Assembly: GCA_965116625.1 (NCBI GenBank)
Contig: OZ220717.1
Coordinates: 4,278,001 to 4,342,000, forward strand
DNA length: 64,000 nucleotides
Direction of reading: 5' to 3'
Source of the DNA: VXNE01 sp965116625
Lineage (GTDB): Bacteria; Pseudomonadota; Gammaproteobacteria; Pseudomonadales; Azotimanducaceae
Shown: one piece after another, positions 27,063-35,484 of the stretch
Numbering within the stretch: the stretch's first letter is position 1
How the letters are laid out: each line of letters opens with the position of its first letter
Program-made: the position numbers and the translations under genes
The notes under the pieces: generated by a model
The model's input: the letters and a program-made list of their open reading frames with translations, nothing else
Told to the model about the DNA's origin: nothing
The model's database searches: none

Positions 27063-28190
27063 CGCGACGCTGATCGCGACCGGCAACCAGACCAGCAGCC
27101 ACGTCCAGCCTATCCTGGTGAGCAGTTCGTGGCCGTCGAGCAGGTAGGCAGGCAACGCCAGCGCATAGATTCCGAGCGCGAGCTTCGCCTCCTCCCGCGC
27201 GAAGTTCAGGAGCAGGGTTCGTATGGAAAGCGCGAGCACGGCGGCGAACAGGGCAGCCGCGACGAGTCCGCCCTGGAACAGGACCGCGAGGTACAGGTTG
27301 TGCGGGTGCGCCAGCAGGTAACAGCCAATAAAGACGCTGTCATCCGTCAATACGCCGTTACCCAGCCACGGTCCCCCCGCCAGCGTACGGGAGAGGATTT
27401 CCGCCCAGATTGCCGGCCGGAAACTGTCGCCGCGCGGCAGCAGGAATTCGCTTGCGGGACTAGCCAGCAGCCCTCCCACGAGAGCCAGCGCCAAAGCTGC
27501 GAAGACAATCACGACCACGGCAAACGTGGCCGATGACTTCGAGCGCCGGGAAACGACATAGACGATACAGGCGAACGGCACGGCCACCCAGGCATTCCGG
27601 GAGTCCGTCAACGCCACGGCCGACACCAGGCACAGCGCGTTCAACACGGCCCACACTCTGAAGCGCAGCGACGGCGCCTCGAACACCCAGTACAGCGAGC
27701 ACAGCAGTGCCACGCCGAATATCAGCGCCGCGCACACCTGGCATTCGAGCTGGCCGAAGCCGCTCAGGCGGCCATCGTCCGGCGGGAACGCGAAGAACCG
27801 GACCAGGGCTACCACAGATGCCGCGCCCGCGAACAGGGCGATCGTCAGGGTCAGCCTCCGAAAGAACCAGTCAGTGCGGAATCCCTCGGCCGCCGCCACG
27901 ACGAAACACGCTACCAGGAGCGCCTTGCCCCATTGGCTGAACGCGTCCCGGGTGTCGAACGGGTCCGACCACAGGGTCGAAGCCGCCAGGTAGCCGACCA
28001 GTGCCACGACGCACAGGAAAGTCCAGTCAAGCCAGACCCCCGACCAGCGGCTGCACCCCGCGAGGGTCAGGATCGCGAGCACATAGGTCGGAAAACTGGA
28101 GCCGCTCTGACTCGTGAGGACGAATACCGACGCGAACGAAAACACCAGCAACGCGGCGCTGATGGGAACACGGTATTCGAGCAGGTACAT
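27012..28190 (-). CDS. O-antigen ligase/polymerase-like membrane protein
   Basis: A 392-residue inner-membrane protein with about ten hydrophobic helices. A long loop before the last helices contains RGDSFRPAIWAEILSRTLAGG and then HPHNLYLAVLFQGGLVA, the conserved His region of the WaaL/Wzy (PF04932) group. It may join polysaccharide to lipid A-core or polymerise repeat units; the two cannot be told apart by eye. Its 3' end overlaps the convergent glycosyltransferase gene by 51 bases, with both frames remaining sound. Confidence 0.8.
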   Translation of the reverse strand: MYLLEYRVPISAALLVFSFASVFVLTSQSGSSFPTYVLAILTLAGCSRWSGVWLDWTFLCVVALVGYLAASTLWSDPFDTRDAFSQWGKALLVACFVVAAAEGFRTDWFFRRLTLTIALFAGAASVVALVRFFAFPPDDGRLSGFGQLECQVCAALIFGVALLCSLYWVFEAPSLRFRVWAVLNALCLVSAVALTDSRNAWVAVPFACIVYVVSRRSKSSATFAVVVIVFAALALALVGGLLASPASEFLLPRGDSFRPAIWAEILSRTLAGGPWLGNGVLTDDSVFIGCYLLAHPHNLYLAVLFQGGLVAAALFAAVLALSIRTLLLNFAREEAKLALGIYALALPAYLLDGHELLTRIGWTWLLVWLPVAISVALSGGGRLDDANRFGGG

Positions 28191-28401
28191 CGGGGTAGAG
28201 CGTACCCCGGTTGCGGGCTGCGGCCAATTGCCGGGACGGTCGTTGTGGGGACGCCCGAAAGCTGACCCCGAAACGCGTACCTTCCCGCGCCGGAAGGCCG
28301 TTTGATCCTTCGGTGCCGAATGTAGTCAGCCGGAACAGCTCCTTGTCCCGCTCCCCGAGGACCCTATACTCCGTTGGACGATCCCCCCGGGACGCAACGA
28401 C

Positions 28402-29196
28402 ATGACCACGAAAATCCATCGCGCGCTCGCCGCATTGATTTGTGCGGTGGGCGCAGCGGCGGCGGAAGTGCCCGTCGCTCCGCCGGGCGCGCCCGAGTCC
28501 GATCATGACATCAGCTTCTGGACCGATTTCACGACGGCCTGGAACCGGGCTCAGGGGACCGAACACACGCCTCGAGCGTTGCGCGCCTCGCTTCCCGGCG
28601 TCACTACTGCCGATGTCGCATGGGTTCTCGCCGAGAGGCGCGTAAACGAGGAAACCCTGGCCGGAACGCACGCGTCTCCTGAATATCTCCTCCTGGAGGA
28701 CCCCAAAGCGCGCCTCGCCGGCGTGGCCATGGGAATAGTGTCATCGATGAGCGTTGCCGCGTCAGACTACGCAGCGAATCCCACATCCGCGCCGCTCACC
28801 GATTTCACAGAGGAGATAGAGGAGGAGGATTTGTGGCCGCTCATCGGGAGCACCCTGGGAGACCTCGCATCGCTGCGTGGGAAAGTGCCGATCAAAGAAC
28901 TGCTTTGGATTCGTGTCGCCCAGGACCTTGACGAACGGGCCTGGCGCGAGACGCCCCTGACCGCACATGATCTGCTCACCAGGCCCGACTACGGCCTGGT
29001 ACGCAAGATCATCGCGGACGGCCTGACGGAGATGATGATCAAGTGCGCCGGCATAGGCGCGGACCCCTGTAACATCCTCGAGGACACGACAATAGACTGG
29101 TGCAATGTACTCGCCGCGGCGTGCGAGACGGGCGGAGCGCATTCCGAAGTCCTTTCTGACTCACCGCCTACTGCGGGTGGTTTACCGGAAAGATGA
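28402..29196 (+). CDS. Exported protein of unknown function
   Basis: I do not recognise this 264-residue protein. It begins with a likely signal peptide (RALAALICAVGAAAA, then EVPVAPPGAP), so it is probably periplasmic. The mature part is acidic and mostly helical, with a Glu/Asp-rich patch (FTEEIEEEDLWPLIG) near residue 135. Four Cys lie in the last third (IKCAGIGADPCNI, DWCNV, AACETGG), suggesting disulfide bonds. It stands alone, convergent with pspC three bases away. No operon link is apparent. Confidence 0.6.
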   Translation: MTTKIHRALAALICAVGAAAAEVPVAPPGAPESDHDISFWTDFTTAWNRAQGTEHTPRALRASLPGVTTADVAWVLAERRVNEETLAGTHASPEYLLLEDPKARLAGVAMGIVSSMSVAASDYAANPTSAPLTDFTEEIEEEDLWPLIGSTLGDLASLRGKVPIKELLWIRVAQDLDERAWRETPLTAHDLLTRPDYGLVRKIIADGLTEMMIKCAGIGADPCNILEDTTIDWCNVLAAACETGGAHSEVLSDSPPTAGGLPER

Positions 29197-29199
29197 CCC

Positions 29200-29418
29200 T
29201 TATCGTGGTTCGCGGCGATCGAGGACGAGCCAGGCTATCAGGTAGGCGGCGACAACGATCTTGGGGAAGAAGAGCCCGGTCACGACCAGGCCGACCCGTA
29301 TGAACGCCGGATCGATATCAAAGTAGTTTGCGAATCCGGCGCAAACGCCTCCGATCCAGCGCTGGCTGTAATCCAGCGCGAGGCGATCGCGGCCGACTTC
29401 GTCCGCTTCGTAGCTCAT
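29200..29418 (-). CDS. PspC domain protein
   Basis: A 72-residue PspC-type membrane protein. SQRWIGGVCAGFANYFDIDP is the family hallmark and is followed by one long hydrophobic segment (VGLVVTGLFFPKIVVAAYLIAW). PspC proteins take part in envelope stress sensing, usually with PspA and PspB, which are absent here. Its start is 9 bases after the stop of the small gene at 29428, and the ribosome site GGAGG overlaps that stop, so the two should be translated together. Confidence 0.85.
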   Translation of the reverse strand: MSYEADEVGRDRLALDYSQRWIGGVCAGFANYFDIDPAFIRVGLVVTGLFFPKIVVAAYLIAWLVLDRREPR

Positions 29419-29427
29419 TCGGGCCTC

Positions 29428-29601
29428 CTACCGTTCCGGGATTGTTACCAGTGACGCGTCGAGTCCGGCCATGCAGGCCGAAGGAGCAGCGACCGGTCCA
29501 TGCGCCTGCGCGATGATGCCGAACAGGAGCATCGCCACGGCGACCAGGGCAAACGCCGCCAGCGTGCCGCGCGGCGCGTGTATTCGCGACAGTCTGAACA
29601 T
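29428..29601 (-). CDS. Small membrane or exported protein, coupled to pspC
   Basis: A 57-residue open frame too short for many gene finders. It reads MFRLSRIHAPRGTLAAFALV and continues into a hydrophobic run (AAFALVAVAMLLFGIIAQAHG) and a short tail with one Cys (PSACMAGLDASLVTIPER). AAGG sits about eight bases before the ATG at 29601. The stop TAG is part of the GGAGG ribosome site of pspC, which strongly suggests a real two-gene unit. It could be a tail-anchored envelope protein; I do not recognise a family. Confidence 0.6.
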   Translation of the reverse strand: MFRLSRIHAPRGTLAAFALVAVAMLLFGIIAQAHGPVAAPSACMAGLDASLVTIPER

Positions 29602-30017
29602 GACGCCTTAATCTCAACACATCCGGTACATTCTTTGGCATCAAGAAACGTGCCAAGTTCAATTCGCGTAGCGTATTTTTCCGGTCGAGACGTTTCAGGC
29701 GCCGTCAAGACACCGCCTGGCATGGGAATCCGGCCAATTCCACCCGAATCGCGTGTAAATGCACGGATCGATTCCTGATTCGCTGCATCGATTGAGCCGC
29801 GTTCGCGCCACATTCTCACCACATTCACACCATATTTTGTGGCGAAAATCACCAACAATTGACGCATCTGCTCCCACCTGCGCGATGACCGGCCGCGGCA
29901 ATGCGCTTTCCTGCCGAGTGCCCAAGCGGCGGCGGACGCTTTCGCTGTCTGCGGCAAACGTGACATCCACACGCCGATTCATTAGTTTCAATCCCCGATT
30001 CCACTGAAAGATCCGCG
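29602..30017. other. Gene-free stretch between the pspC unit and the acyl-CoA ligase
   Basis: About 416 bases between divergently read genes. It is a little richer in A and T than its surroundings (for example around 29810-29860). I find no open frame with coding character and no clear promoter boxes or repeats. It presumably holds both promoters. Confidence 0.4.
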
Positions 30018-31631
30018 ATGGACCTGCACTTCGCCTCCGTCTGGGAGGCAATCTCTGACGAGATTCCCAACCGCGACGCGCTCGCCTGCGGCGACGTGAG
30101 GAGAACCTGGCGGGAGTACGACGACCGCGCGGCACGGCTCGCCCGATTCCTGCAGTCGCGTGGTCTGCGTCCCGATGGCAAGGCAGCCATCTACCTTCAC
30201 AACTCGAACGAGTATCTCGAAGCACAGTACGGCATCTTCAAGGCGCGCGGCGTCCCGGTGAACGTCAACTACCGCTACAAGTTCGACGAGCTCGTCTACC
30301 TGCTCGACAACTCCGACGCCGAAGTCGTCTTCTTCCAGGCCTGCTACGCGGCACGCATCTGGGAAATCCGCGACCGGCTACCACGGGTTACGACCTACGT
30401 CCAGGTCGATGACGGCACGGAGACTCTCCTCCCCGACGCCTTCGACTACGAACAGGTCATCCGGGGAAACCCGCCGCTGGATCGCATGGAACGGCCCGGC
30501 GACGACATCTACATGCTCTACACAGGGGGTACCACCGGCATGCCGAAAGGCGTGATGTACCACCACCACCCCTTCGTCTTCGGGCTCACCGCCTTCCTTC
30601 TAGGCAGCCGCGACGCCGCGCCGAAACAGGTCGAGGACGTGCCGGCGGTCATCCGGGAACTGTCGGAGCGGGAGGACCAGCCCATCAGCCTCACGGCCTG
30701 TCCACTGATGCATGGCACCGGCATGTGGCTGGGAGCCATGATGCCGCTGCTCGGCGGGGGCACGATTGTGACGATATCGAAGCTCGGTCTGGACCCGCAC
30801 CTGATATGGGGCGAGATAGAGCGAAACCGCTGCACGACCGTGACCATCGTCGGCGACGCATTCGCGAGACCCATGCTCGATGCGCTGGACGACGCCAGCG
30901 CACGAAGTATTCCCTACGACATCTCCTCGCTGAAACAGATCGTTTCCAGTGGCGTCATGTGGAGCGCCGAAGTCAAGGAGAGGCTGCTCGAGCACCAGGC
31001 CATGACCCTGCTCGACACCATGGGTTCGACCGAAGGGGGTCTCGCCACGTCCGTCTCGACGCGCGACAACCCCGTCGAAACCGCCAGGTTCAGGATCAAC
31101 TCGGGGGTCCGGGTTTTCACGGAAGCCGGTCGCGATGTCGAACCCGGATCCGGTGAAGTCGGTATGCTGGCGAGTGGCCGTACGGCAGCCTTCGGGTACT
31201 ACAAGGATCCGGTGAAGTCCGCCGAGACCTTCAGGGAGATCGATGGCATCTGGTACAGCTTCGCCGGCGACTGGGCGACCGTGGAGGCCGACGGCTCCAT
31301 CACGCTCCTCGGCCGTGGCAGCAACTGCATCAATACCGCCGGCGAGAAGGTCTATCCGGAGGAAGTGGAGGAAGCCCTCAAGAGACACGCAGAGGTCTAC
31401 GACTGTCTCGTCGTCGGCATCGACGACGAACGTTTCGGCCAGCGTGTCGTCGCGGTCGCTTCGGCCCGCAACCCGATCTCCGAGCAGGACCTGATCGACT
31501 TCGCCCACGGCCACCTCGCCGGATACAAGTCACCCAAACGCGTCGTGTTCGTGGACGAGGTGAGGCGTGCCCCCAACGGCAAGGCCGACTACAAGTGGGC
31601 GCGGTCCGAAGCCGAACGCGCGCTTTCCTGA
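30018..31631 (+). CDS. Acyl-CoA synthetase (AMP-forming)
   Basis: A 537-residue adenylating ligase that would activate a carboxylic acid to its CoA thioester. The P-loop is YTGGTTGMPKGVMYHHHPF near residue 178; other marks are MGSTEGGLA (the Y/F-G-x-T-E region), the adenine loop SFAGDWATVEADGSITLLGR and the C-terminal catalytic Lys in RRAPNGKADYKWAR. The chain is most like FadD-type enzymes from actinobacteria and marine proteobacteria acting on fatty or steroid-like acids. It is followed 12 bases later by an F420-type reductase. Confidence 0.9.
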   Translation: MDLHFASVWEAISDEIPNRDALACGDVRRTWREYDDRAARLARFLQSRGLRPDGKAAIYLHNSNEYLEAQYGIFKARGVPVNVNYRYKFDELVYLLDNSDAEVVFFQACYAARIWEIRDRLPRVTTYVQVDDGTETLLPDAFDYEQVIRGNPPLDRMERPGDDIYMLYTGGTTGMPKGVMYHHHPFVFGLTAFLLGSRDAAPKQVEDVPAVIRELSEREDQPISLTACPLMHGTGMWLGAMMPLLGGGTIVTISKLGLDPHLIWGEIERNRCTTVTIVGDAFARPMLDALDDASARSIPYDISSLKQIVSSGVMWSAEVKERLLEHQAMTLLDTMGSTEGGLATSVSTRDNPVETARFRINSGVRVFTEAGRDVEPGSGEVGMLASGRTAAFGYYKDPVKSAETFREIDGIWYSFAGDWATVEADGSITLLGRGSNCINTAGEKVYPEEVEEALKRHAEVYDCLVVGIDDERFGQRVVAVASARNPISEQDLIDFAHGHLAGYKSPKRVVFVDEVRRAPNGKADYKWARSEAERALS

Positions 31632-31643
31632 GTCCCGCGGGCC

Positions 31644-32102
31644 GTGAGAATCCCGGAACCCCTCTTCGTGGTCATCAATGCCGGCATGCGGTTGCTGCTG
31701 CGCTCGCCCCTGCATGCCCTGGTGAGTAAAAGCCTGATGCTGATCACGTTCACCGGGCGGGTGACGGGTCGCGCCTACACGACGCCAGTGCGCTACATCA
31801 GGGTCGGCACGACGATCCGCTGGTTCACGAACCGGGACGCGAAGTGGTGGCCGAACCTCAAGCATGACCCGACAGTGGTACTGCGCATACGCGGTCGCGA
31901 TGTCGTCTGCACCGCGCGTGTCATCGACGACGATCCGGCAGCGGTCCGGGAACTGCTGGCCGGCTACCTGACTCAGTTCCCCGGAGACGCCGTGTACCAC
32001 GAAGTGGGTCTCGCGAAGGACCGAACCCCACTGCCGGAGGATCTCGAACGCGCCGCATCCCACTCGCTCGTGGTGGAAGCGGAGCCGACGGCCGAGACAT
32101 AA
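31644..32102 (+). CDS. Deazaflavin (F420)-dependent nitroreductase family protein
   Basis: A 152-residue split beta-barrel protein of the Rv3547/DDN family, starting at a GTG. The family core is LITFTGRVTGRAYTTPVRYI, then IRWFTNRDAKWWPNLKHDP and VVLRIRGRDVVCTARVI. Members bind F420H2 and reduce varied substrates, some at membranes. The short gap to the acyl-CoA ligase suggests one operon. If it truly needs F420, the organism should also make F420; no biosynthesis gene is in the window. Confidence 0.78.
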   Translation: MRIPEPLFVVINAGMRLLLRSPLHALVSKSLMLITFTGRVTGRAYTTPVRYIRVGTTIRWFTNRDAKWWPNLKHDPTVVLRIRGRDVVCTARVIDDDPAAVRELLAGYLTQFPGDAVYHEVGLAKDRTPLPEDLERAASHSLVVEAEPTAET

Positions 32103-32195
32103 CGGTACAGGGGGCTGCAACGCATGGGAAAACGGTCCGCGCGCGCCGGGTTGCCGGAGCTTCGAGAGGACGGTGGTTGGTAACTCGTCTTCTGG

Positions 32196-32369
32196 CTATA
32201 CGGCAAACAGCTTGATGATGGCAAGCGTCAGGGTCGCCGCCGCCACCATGCCGCCTACCACGCCTCCGAGAACCCATGCCTTGGTGGCCATATGCAGCAA
32301 GTGGGTCTCCAGTCGCGCAAGACGCTCATCGGTCGAATAGCCGCCGACGTCCATTTTGGCAGCCATCAT
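32196..32369 (-). CDS. Small coiled-coil/membrane protein
   Basis: A 57-residue open frame (two ATG in a row at 32369 and 32366). The first half is polar and helical (DVGGYSTDERLARLETHLLH, a short coiled coil) and the second half is one membrane helix (GGVVGGMVAAATLTLAIIKL). This plan, a helical amphipathic stalk plus one anchor, is seen in XhlA-like and holin-partner proteins, but also in unrelated small proteins. No clear ribosome site is seen. Function unknown. Confidence 0.45.
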   Translation of the reverse strand: MMAAKMDVGGYSTDERLARLETHLLHMATKAWVLGGVVGGMVAAATLTLAIIKLFAV

Positions 32370-32769
32370 TCGTGCCCGACACGCGTATTGACGCCGCGCA
32401 TGGCGGTCTCGCGCCGGAGCCTTGCTCTCGGCTTGGCGATGCCCGCCGCGCCGCGGTTCCGATACGCGCGGGGCCTCTCGGCTTCGCCTGTGGCGATGCG
32501 CCCCACCAGCCCGGCGCTGGCTATCGCGTTAACCAGCCGCTGCTCTCCGTTCGGTCGTACAAGCATTCGATTGTCCCGTCTCTCGATTCCGCGCTCACGC
32601 AGCCAATGGATTCATCGCCAGAAATCGTCCGCCCATCGCATCCCCAAGTCAAGCGGCCAGCCTCGCAAACCGGCATCTGACATTTCTCAAAAACCTGTCA
32701 GTCGGATGCCTACATTTGGGCGCAGCGGGCTAAGAGGGCGCGCCCGAAGGGCTGACGGGATTCATGGCG
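32370..32769. other. Gene-free stretch with an inverted repeat
   Basis: About 400 bases without a convincing gene. An Arg-rich open frame on the minus strand (to 32566) has no recognisable domain. At 32672-32711 there is a hairpin: GGCATC-TGACA faces TGTCA-GTCG-GATGCC around a 13-base loop, 60 bases after the end of which dihydroorotase stops. It has no T-run, so it is not a standard terminator. Confidence 0.4.
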
Positions 32770-34083
32770 CTAACGATCGAATTCCAGCGCCATCGCGCGG
32801 GACGTGTCGCGCACTTCTCCGTCCGAGAACACCAGGTGCCCATTGAGGAAGGTGTGGGTGACCCGCGATCCGAAGGTCACTCCGGAAAACGGTGACCATC
32901 CGCACTTGTAGTAGAGGCGCTCGTCATCCACCGGCGTAGTCCCGCCCGGGTCGATCAACACCAGGTCCGCCCAATAGCCTTCCCGCAGGAAGCCACGTTC
33001 CCTGACGCTGTAGCGGAGCGCCGGCGCATGGGCCGTCTTCTGCACCACCGTTTCCACCGGCATATGCTCGAGCAGGCTCAGTAGCGCGTGCTGCACCAGC
33101 GGCATGCCCGCCGGCGAGTCCGCATAGCGCAAGCCCTTCTCTTCGCGCGTATGCGGAGCGTGATCCGTCGCGATGACGTCGATGCGGTCCTCCAGCACGG
33201 CCGCCCGCAACGCCCGCCGGTCGTCCGGCGTCTTTATCGCCGGGTTGCACTTGATGTCCGCGCCGCGTGTAGCGTAGTCCGTCTCGTCGAAAAAGAGATG
33301 GTGCACGCAGACTTCTGCCGTGATGCGCTTGCCCTCGACGGGACCCGTCTCGAACAGCTCAAGTTCGCGCGCGGTCGTGAGATGCAGCACGTGCAGCCTG
33401 CTGCCGTGGCGGCGCGCAAGTTCCACCGCCAGACTCGACGACTTGTAGCAGGCTTCCTCGGAGCGGATCCGGGGGTGCATTTCGATGGGGATCGCATCGC
33501 CGTATTCCGCCTGCGCCCGCGCCTCGTTGGCGAGGATCGTCGGCGTGTCCTCGCAATGCGTCGCGATGACCAGCGGGCTCGACGCGAAGATGCTTTCCAG
33601 GGCGTCCTCGTCGTCCACCAGCATGTTGCCCGTGGACGCGCCCATGAACACCTTGACGCCGCAGGCTTTCAGGGGGTCGACGGCCTTGATCGCCTCGAGG
33701 TTGTCGTTCGTGGCGCCGAAATAGAAGGCGTAGTTCGCGGCGGACTTCGCAGCCGCGCGCCGATGCTTGTCGTCCAAAGCCCCCGCGTCGATGGTCTGGG
33801 GAATGCAGTTGGGCATCTCCATGTAGCTCGTCACGCCCCCCGCCAGGGCGGCCGCCGACTCCGTCTGAATGGTGGCCTTGTGCTCGAATCCCGGTTCCCG
33901 GAAGTGCACCTGGTCGTCGATCATCCCCGGCATCAGCCACGCGCCGGCGGCGTCGATCTCGACATCCCCGGAGATCGTTCCCCCGACTCGCTCGATGCGC
34001 CCGTCGCGAATGGCGAGATCGCCTTCCACAGTCGCGCCTTCGTTGACGATCCGGGCATTCTTGATGACTGTTCTTGTACCCAT
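32770..34083 (-). CDS. pyrC: Dihydroorotase (amidohydrolase family)
   Basis: A 437-residue cyclic amidohydrolase, best read as dihydroorotase, which closes carbamoyl aspartate to dihydroorotate in pyrimidine synthesis. The metal ligands are visible: DDQVHFREPGFEHKATIQTE (His and Arg), the carbamylated Lys in CGVKVFMGASTGN, ATHCEDT, LHVLHLTT and DVIATDHAPH. The end VTHTFLNGHLVF is typical. Allantoinase or dihydropyrimidinase are alternatives, but HFREPG favours dihydroorotase. The ATG at 34083 is chosen for MGTRTVIKNARIVNEG. A TlpA-like gene lies four bases upstream on the same strand. Confidence 0.86.
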   Translation of the reverse strand: MGTRTVIKNARIVNEGATVEGDLAIRDGRIERVGGTISGDVEIDAAGAWLMPGMIDDQVHFREPGFEHKATIQTESAAALAGGVTSYMEMPNCIPQTIDAGALDDKHRRAAAKSAANYAFYFGATNDNLEAIKAVDPLKACGVKVFMGASTGNMLVDDEDALESIFASSPLVIATHCEDTPTILANEARAQAEYGDAIPIEMHPRIRSEEACYKSSSLAVELARRHGSRLHVLHLTTARELELFETGPVEGKRITAEVCVHHLFFDETDYATRGADIKCNPAIKTPDDRRALRAAVLEDRIDVIATDHAPHTREEKGLRYADSPAGMPLVQHALLSLLEHMPVETVVQKTAHAPALRYSVRERGFLREGYWADLVLIDPGGTTPVDDERLYYKCGWSPFSGVTFGSRVTHTFLNGHLVFSDGEVRDTSRAMALEFDR

Positions 34084-34087
34084 GTGG

Positions 34088-35329
34088 CTAGCCCTCACCC
34101 GCCGACGGCGCGCCTGAGAACAGTTCCACGAGCTTTCGCCGCAGATGGTGGCGTCGCAGGTCGGTGGCAAGGATCTCACCGGTGTGTGCATCGATCAGGT
34201 AGCTGTCCGGCACACCCCTGACGTTGTATGCGGCGGGCGCCTCGGACTCCGGGCCCATTCCCAGGTCGATCCACGGCAGGTCCTCGTCGGCGGACGCCAC
34301 TTCCCAGGCCTCTCGATCCTCATCGATGGTGAACGAGACGATCTCGAAACCCTGGTCGCCGAAAAGTTCGTAGGCCTCCATCATGTGCGGAAACTCCACC
34401 CGGCAGGAGCCGCACCAGGACGCCCAGAAGTCGAGCAGCACGTAGCGGTTGTCCGCCCGCACTTCGGCCAGTTGCACCGACTCGCCCGCAAGCGTTTCCC
34501 CCGTGAAATCGAGGCACGGGTCGCCGACTCCCAACTGCCTTTCCTGCGCCCATTGCGCCTCGGCGGCTTCCGCCCCGGCCAGGCGTTCGACCACCCACGG
34601 GTCGTCAGGCGTCAACTGGGCGAGGCTGCGCAGGGCTTCGAGGATCCACGGGCCGAAAAGCCACGTCGACTCGATCGCGAGGCGCCTTACCATCGGGTCC
34701 GGGTGGGTCCGCGCGGTCCTGGACATGCCTTCCATTTCCAGCCTGGAGGCGTTCTTCTGCGCCTCGAGCATGCGGTCCCAGCGCAGTTCTTCCTCCTCTT
34801 TCGACGCCCCCTCCACCGGCTTCGTCAACTTCTGGTACTCGGCGTCTGCAGCCATGTACTCGTCCGAGAGCCGCCACGAGTTGTACACGGCATCGTTGTA
34901 GTAGCCGCCTCGCACGACGAAACGGCTGCTCGAGGACATTTTCAGATTCAGTTCGCCCGGCTCCAGGATGAAACGGAGTCCGCTGACCCGCCCCCAGCGG
35001 TATCCTTCGGGGCTCACCGCATTCTCCACGTAAAAGGAGACCATGCGGGGTTCTTCGACCGCGATTTCCAGGTGAAACCTGCCGTCCGGGCCGATGGGCG
35101 CCCTGGCGAGGACGCCGGGGTCCGGTTCATTGGACGCATCATCCGACGGCGCGGCTGTCATCATCATCGCCGCACCACCACCGGCGCGCTTCTGATCGAA
35201 CACCACGAAATCCCCGTTCGTGTAGAACGCGGAAGCGTCGCCTACGAGCACCATCACCGACGCTTCATCGGCAACGGCCGGGAATGTGCCCAACACGGCG
35301 AGCACGAGCCACTTCGCCCAACTTCTCAT
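34088..35329 (-). CDS. Exported TlpA-like thiol-disulfide oxidoreductase with long N-terminal domain
   Basis: A 413-residue periplasmic protein. The ATG at 35329 gives a signal peptide (MRSWAKWLVLAVLGTFPAVA). Residues 20 to about 265 form a DUF4369-like region rich in helices, and the C-terminal 140 residues are a thioredoxin fold with the redox pair in FWASWCGSCRVEFPHM and the cis-Pro region NVRGVPDSYLID. The layout resembles the TlpA/ResA-like proteins of Bacteroidetes and of some proteobacteria. It is four bases upstream of dihydroorotase, and the glcD gene is divergent 155 bases away. Confidence 0.85.
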   Translation of the reverse strand: MRSWAKWLVLAVLGTFPAVADEASVMVLVGDASAFYTNGDFVVFDQKRAGGGAAMMMTAAPSDDASNEPDPGVLARAPIGPDGRFHLEIAVEEPRMVSFYVENAVSPEGYRWGRVSGLRFILEPGELNLKMSSSSRFVVRGGYYNDAVYNSWRLSDEYMAADAEYQKLTKPVEGASKEEEELRWDRMLEAQKNASRLEMEGMSRTARTHPDPMVRRLAIESTWLFGPWILEALRSLAQLTPDDPWVVERLAGAEAAEAQWAQERQLGVGDPCLDFTGETLAGESVQLAEVRADNRYVLLDFWASWCGSCRVEFPHMMEAYELFGDQGFEIVSFTIDEDREAWEVASADEDLPWIDLGMGPESEAPAAYNVRGVPDSYLIDAHTGEILATDLRRHHLRRKLVELFSGAPSAGEG

Positions 35330-35484
35330 GGAATCCACCTGGCGGTCTTCGGGTATTCCCGTATTTGACCTCACTCGCACCCCTATGGGAACCGTCACAG
35401 GCCACGCGGTTCCATGTCCGCCCACTTCGCCGCGTATAATCCCGTCGCGGTGACGACAACCCAGAGGAGGGCGTCACACGCCTC

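Noticed and set aside
29602..30017. A possible short exported gene in this gap
   Set aside because: Frames found are antisense or lack a start with a ribosome site.
32366..32566. A 66-codon Arg-rich open frame on the minus strand
   Set aside because: No domain, no ribosome site and a composition typical of GC-rich non-coding DNA.
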